From the NCBI GenBank assembly GCA_905373785.1, contig CAJPUK010000034.1:1-17306 (forward strand): a stretch of DNA of 17,306 nt, read 5' to 3'. A program made the position numbers and the translations under genes. Origin of the DNA: an uncultured Johnsonella sp. (GTDB taxonomy: Bacteria > Bacillota > Clostridia > Lachnospirales > Lachnospiraceae). How positions within the stretch are numbered: position 1 is the stretch's first letter; each line of letters begins with the position of its first letter. The notes beneath the pieces are model-generated. The model did no database searches and was not told where the DNA came from. It worked only from the letters and a program-made list of their open reading frames with translations. Below, in pieces: positions 14,270 to 17,306 of this stretch.

Positions 14270-14300
14270 AGCCTGCCAAGCTTTTACAGGCTGTTTGTTT
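14266..14300 (+). terminator. licCA terminator with two competing stems
   Basis: Two perfect inverted repeats interleave and are mutually exclusive: TAAAAGC/GCTTTTA (14266-14272, 14280-14286) and AGCCTG/CAGGCT (14270-14275, 14287-14292). The second is followed by GTTTGTTT, an imperfect U-tract. It lies about 120 bases past the licCA stop codon and overlaps the promoter of the next operon. Confidence 0.6.
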
Positions 14301-14335
14301 CTGAATTTAGAAAATGACTAAAAGAAGGAGATTGT

Positions 14336-15451
14336 ATGAAATTGAATTATAAAAAAGCCGTCATTGTAGGTGCTGCAAGTCTTAGTGCAATTTTTTCAGT
14401 ACCTCATAATACGCTTGCAGCCACCACCGGTTGGCAGGCGGTAAATAACAGCTGGGTATATATAGACAATGACGGCAGCAGACATAAGGGCTGGATCAAG
14501 ACCAGTGACGGATATTATTATATGGATCTGTCAACCGGTCTTATGAGTACAGGTTGGAAAAAGATAAATTCAAAGTGGTATTATTTCAAGAGTAACGGTA
14601 TTATGAGCACAGGTTGGCTGAATACCGACAATACCTGGTATTATAATTTAAATGACGGCAGTTTGGTTCAGAGCAGCTGGCTTAAATTAAATGACAAATT
14701 CTACTATATGCGTGGAAGCGGTGCTATGGCTACCGGTTGGAGAGAAATGGATAACGCCTGGTATTATTTCAGATCAGACGGCAGATGTACATTCGGTTGG
14801 CATAAAATCGGTGATGTATGGTACTACTTCAAGTCTGACGGTAAGATGGCAACAAGCTGGCAGCTTATAGACAAATCCTACTACTACTTTGATGCCAAGG
14901 GAGCTATGAAAACTTCATGGCTTAATGACAGTGTCAATAAATACTACATGGAGCCGAATGATGCCACACACCTCGGAAAGATGGCATATGAGTGGAAATA
15001 CATAGACAACTCATGGTACTACTTTGACCAGGAAGGTCACATGTTGAAGGGTTGGGCAAAAAACGGCAACTCATATATGTACTTTGACCAGGACGGCAAG
15101 CTTGCAATGAATACAAGTCTTACAATAGACGGTAACAGCGTAAGTTTTGATGCAAACGGTATAGCTAATACAAGTTCCGTAAACAGCTCAAATGTTGCAA
15201 CCGTATCGGCTTTACCGAGCAATACCTCCTCTGCGGTATACACAAGTAATGCCAATAAAGGCTCCGGCGGCTCGGGAAGTTCGGGAAGTTCAGGCAGTTC
15301 AGGAAGTAATTCCGGTCCGGGAGTTACAGGCGGAACCAATGCAGGTGCAAAAGCCCCAAGTTCAGGTAACAGTTCGGAATCTTCTTCCGACTCGGGCTCA
15401 AGCCAGGGATTACAGGCAGGGCAAACCGGCGGACCTAAGAAGGGCAAAAAA
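14336..15451 (+). CDS. Secreted choline-binding-type repeat protein with Gly/Ser-rich tail
   Basis: The 372-residue exported protein has a signal peptide (basic MKLNYKKA, hydrophobic 8-22, likely cleavage near LAA at 27-29). Nearly all the mature protein (about 31-275) is a run of roughly ten 20-residue cell-wall-binding repeats of the GW...WYYF.SDGxM type, whose aromatic residues bind phosphocholine in pneumococcal proteins. Several units have Ser-Trp or Phe-Tyr variants. No catalytic domain is seen. Residues about 305-372 form a low-complexity tail rich in Gly, Ser and Asn that ends GPKKGKK. It may be a structural surface protein or a scaffold for the GH25 protein encoded next door. The start is ATG at 14336 behind AGAAGGAG. 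The next gene begins 9 bases after the stop codon, so the two form an operon. Confidence 0.9.
14426..15160 (+). repeat. Cell-wall-binding repeat array, first protein
   Basis: About ten degenerate units of roughly 60 bases each encode the Gly-Trp ... Trp-Tyr-Tyr-Phe ... Asp-Gly pattern. DNA identity between units is partial, indicating old duplications rather than recent ones. Confidence 0.8.
15272..15307 (+). repeat. Four tandem 9-base units encoding Gly-Ser-Ser
   Basis: TCGGGAAGT occurs twice (15272-15289), followed by TCAGGCAGT and TCAGGAAGT (15290-15307). The unit length is a multiple of three, so changes in copy number would stay in frame. Confidence 0.8.
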
Positions 15452-15463
15452 TAAGGAGGCTTG

Positions 15464-17158
15464 ATGAAGAATAAGTTACTGATGTTTTTATCTCTAAGCC
15501 TTTTTATATCCGGTATTAACTTCGGCAATGCCCATGCTGCCACAGAGTGGACCATGAAAACCCCGGGTGTATACCAAATGCTTGACGGTTCATCTCTTAG
15601 CGGTGTATATGCAAGAGGCGTTGATACCTCTCATTGGCAGGGAGATGTAGACTGGAAAGCCGCTGCGGCGGATGATGTTAAATTTCTGATGCACGGCACA
15701 AGATATAAGGGCAAACAGGATCCTAAGTTTGTATACAATATGAATGCAGCTTACAAGGAAGGCATTGCTCTTGGAGTATATATTTACTCCTATGCAATGA
15801 CACCGACTGAGGCTGAGGCTGAGGCCGACTTTGTACTTGATATGATAAAAGACTACCCTATCTCCTATCCGGTCGCCTTTGACGTGGAAGATACCAATAC
15901 TCAAGGCAAGCTTAAGAAGGAAGAACTTACTGCAATTATAAGAGCTTTTACCAACAAAATAGAGGCGGCAGGTTATTATCCCATTCTTTATGCCAATGAC
16001 TATTGGATAGCCAATAAATTAGATATGCAGGCACTTAAGGACTTGGATGTGTGGGTTGCAAGATATAACGTAAAGCATATTTTCCCGGATCCCGTTATGT
16101 GGCAGGCTACTGAAACCGGTAAAGTCGCAGGGTTTAAGGGTAATGTAGATATAGACTTTCAATATAAGGATCTCTCTTCTAAAATAAAAAAGGATACTTT
16201 CCGTACAATATCCGGCAAGACCTATTATTACAAAAACTATACCATGCAAAAAAATGCATGGGTAAGTGATAATGATAAATGGTATTTTATGGATGGAGAC
16301 GGTCTTATCTACAAGTCCTGGAAGACTGATGGTGACTCAAAGTACTACCTGGACGATACTACCGGAGCTATGCAGGTAGGTTGGAAAGAGCTTGACAGTA
16401 AGTGGTACTTCTTTAACTCGAACGGTAAGATGGCAACAGCCTGGGCAAATGACCAAGGTAACAGGTATTACATGAATAAAGACGGCGTGATGCAGACCGG
16501 TTGGCTTACGGATAACGGCAAAAAGTATTATCTTAAAGCTTCAGGAGCTGCCGCTACAGGGTTTAACGATATAGAGGGTAAGAAGTATTATATGGACTCT
16601 GATGGCGCTTTAGGAAAGTCATGGGTTAAGGACTCCGATAAGTGGTACTTTTTAAATGATGAGGGTATAGTACAAAAATCATGGATTAAAGATGCCGATA
16701 AGTGGTACTTTTTAAATAATGACGGTGTAATGCAAAGCGGATGGCTAAAAGACGGCAATAATTGGTATTATCTTTCAAGCTCGGGTACTATGCAAACCGG
16801 TTGGGTCAATGAGTCCAATAATTGGTACTATCTTAACAGCTCGGGAATCATGAAGACCGGCTGGGTTAAAGACGGTAACAGTTGGTATTATTTTAACGTT
16901 TCAGGTGTAATGCAAAGCGGACTTTTGGAGCTGGACGGCAAAAAATATATGCTTGCCGATGACGGGCATTTATTTGTATCAATAACCGTAAACCATCAAG
17001 GTAAGACCTATATTATTGATGCCAACGGGGTAATGACGGAAGAGACTTCTTCAAATACTTCCGACAGCTCAAACTCTACAGCAGGTCCCGGGGGTAATAT
17101 AAGCAAGGAAGCACCTAAAGAAGATACTTCCAATGCAAAACAAGCCCCACAGGTTTAA
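15464..17158 (+). CDS. Secreted GH25 muramidase with choline-binding-type repeats
   Basis: This predicted N-acetylmuramidase (lysozyme) is exported and retained on the wall by repeats. It has 564 residues: a signal peptide (1 to about 25, cleavage after AHA), a GH25 domain (about 48-240), some ten to thirteen cell-wall-binding repeats (about 250-525) and a Ser/Asn/Pro-rich tail. GH25 hallmarks are GVDTSHWQGDVDW (Asp53), PVAFDVED with the Asp140/Glu142 catalytic pair, and NVDIDFQY (Asp229). The architecture resembles pneumococcal and phage choline-dependent lysozymes such as Cpl-1. The start is ATG at 15464; an in-frame TTG at 15461 lies only one base from AGGAGG and is rejected. The ribosome site directly follows the stop codon of the preceding gene, so translation is coupled. 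Likely roles are wall turnover, cell separation or allolysis. No clear terminator follows. Confidence 0.93.
   Translation: MKNKLLMFLSLSLFISGINFGNAHAATEWTMKTPGVYQMLDGSSLSGVYARGVDTSHWQGDVDWKAAAADDVKFLMHGTRYKGKQDPKFVYNMNAAYKEGIALGVYIYSYAMTPTEAEAEADFVLDMIKDYPISYPVAFDVEDTNTQGKLKKEELTAIIRAFTNKIEAAGYYPILYANDYWIANKLDMQALKDLDVWVARYNVKHIFPDPVMWQATETGKVAGFKGNVDIDFQYKDLSSKIKKDTFRTISGKTYYYKNYTMQKNAWVSDNDKWYFMDGDGLIYKSWKTDGDSKYYLDDTTGAMQVGWKELDSKWYFFNSNGKMATAWANDQGNRYYMNKDGVMQTGWLTDNGKKYYLKASGAAATGFNDIEGKKYYMDSDGALGKSWVKDSDKWYFLNDEGIVQKSWIKDADKWYFLNNDGVMQSGWLKDGNNWYYLSSSGTMQTGWVNESNNWYYLNSSGIMKTGWVKDGNSWYYFNVSGVMQSGLLELDGKKYMLADDGHLFVSITVNHQGKTYIIDANGVMTEETSSNTSDSSNSTAGPGGNISKEAPKEDTSNAKQAPQV
16211..17038 (+). 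repeat. Cell-wall-binding repeat array, GH25 protein
   Basis: The units encode WxKDxDKWYFLNxDGxMQxGW-like patterns of about 20 residues. The most similar neighbours are at about 16620-16920, where WVKDSDKWYFLN and WIKDADKWYFLN sit next to each other, pointing to recent unit duplication there. Confidence 0.8.
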
Positions 17159-17306
17159 AATTTCAATGCTATCGGCTTTCATTACGGCATTTACTAATTG
17201 GATATAATTTTACTTATGCTGCTTTTTTGATAAAAAATAGAAGATATTTCTGTATTATAAATTTTATTTGAATCTATAATTTCTTTATGTCGGTTCTGTA
17301 ATAAAA
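17159..17306. other. AT-rich end of window, no feature recognised
   Basis: The 148 bases after the GH25 stop codon contain no supported gene. Only a weak TTTTTT/AAAAAA pairing near 17224-17240 is present, so the operon's terminator may lie beyond the window. Confidence 0.5.

Noticed and set aside
15037..15555. 172-residue open frame on the minus strand opposite the repeat-protein genes
   Set aside because: It is antisense to the Gly/Ser and repeat coding, its Pro/Leu/Glu-rich composition is the mirror of Gly/Ser codons, and it has no ribosome site or family features.
14426..17038. Tandem repeats as a possible CRISPR array
   Set aside because: The repetitive units are in-frame coding for wall-binding motifs; they are degenerate, about 60 bases long, and have no unique spacers.

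Overview
The window is low-GC DNA with strong AGGAGG-type ribosome binding sites. MecA, a clostridial 2[4Fe-4S] ferredoxin, a DUF1858 redox-disulfide protein and choline-type cell-wall-binding repeat proteins all point to an anaerobic Clostridia member, probably of the Lachnospiraceae type. The genus is not established from sequence alone.

Left third (1-6.8 kb, minus strand). An oligopeptide/nickel-type ABC importer operon reads right to left: lipoprotein substrate-binding protein, DppB-like permease, DppC-like permease, then a fused two-module ATPase cut by the left edge. A good sigma-A-type promoter precedes the binding-protein gene, and a terminator-like hairpin separates that gene from the permeases. 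Upstream are a 98-bp inverted-repeat element resembling paired IS ends and a membrane-anchored SH3/GH18 glycosidase gene.

Middle (6.9-10.3 kb). A small conserved-looking gene is followed by more than 1 kb without an intact gene. This stretch holds the frameshifted remains of a kinase-fold gene (a His-Gly-Asp catalytic loop and an Ile-Asp-Phe-Asp motif are readable) and a 185-bp MITE with 17-bp terminal inverted repeats and a perfect 8-bp target duplication. mecA follows the MITE. A long bidirectional terminator, a DUF1858 gene, an AT-rich region of stacked inverted repeats and a 57-residue ferredoxin gene come next.

Right (10.5-17.3 kb, plus strand). This is a cell-surface block: a secreted DUF5722 protein with a clan GH-A-like catalytic glutamate pair; a LicC-LicA fusion predicted to make CDP-choline from choline; and a tightly coupled pair of secreted proteins with choline-binding-type repeats, the second carrying a GH25 muramidase domain. 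Together the last three suggest a phosphocholine-decorated envelope to which repeat proteins dock, as in pneumococcus. No LicD transferase or choline transporter gene lies in the window. Each of these transcription units has its own candidate promoter and mostly its own terminator.
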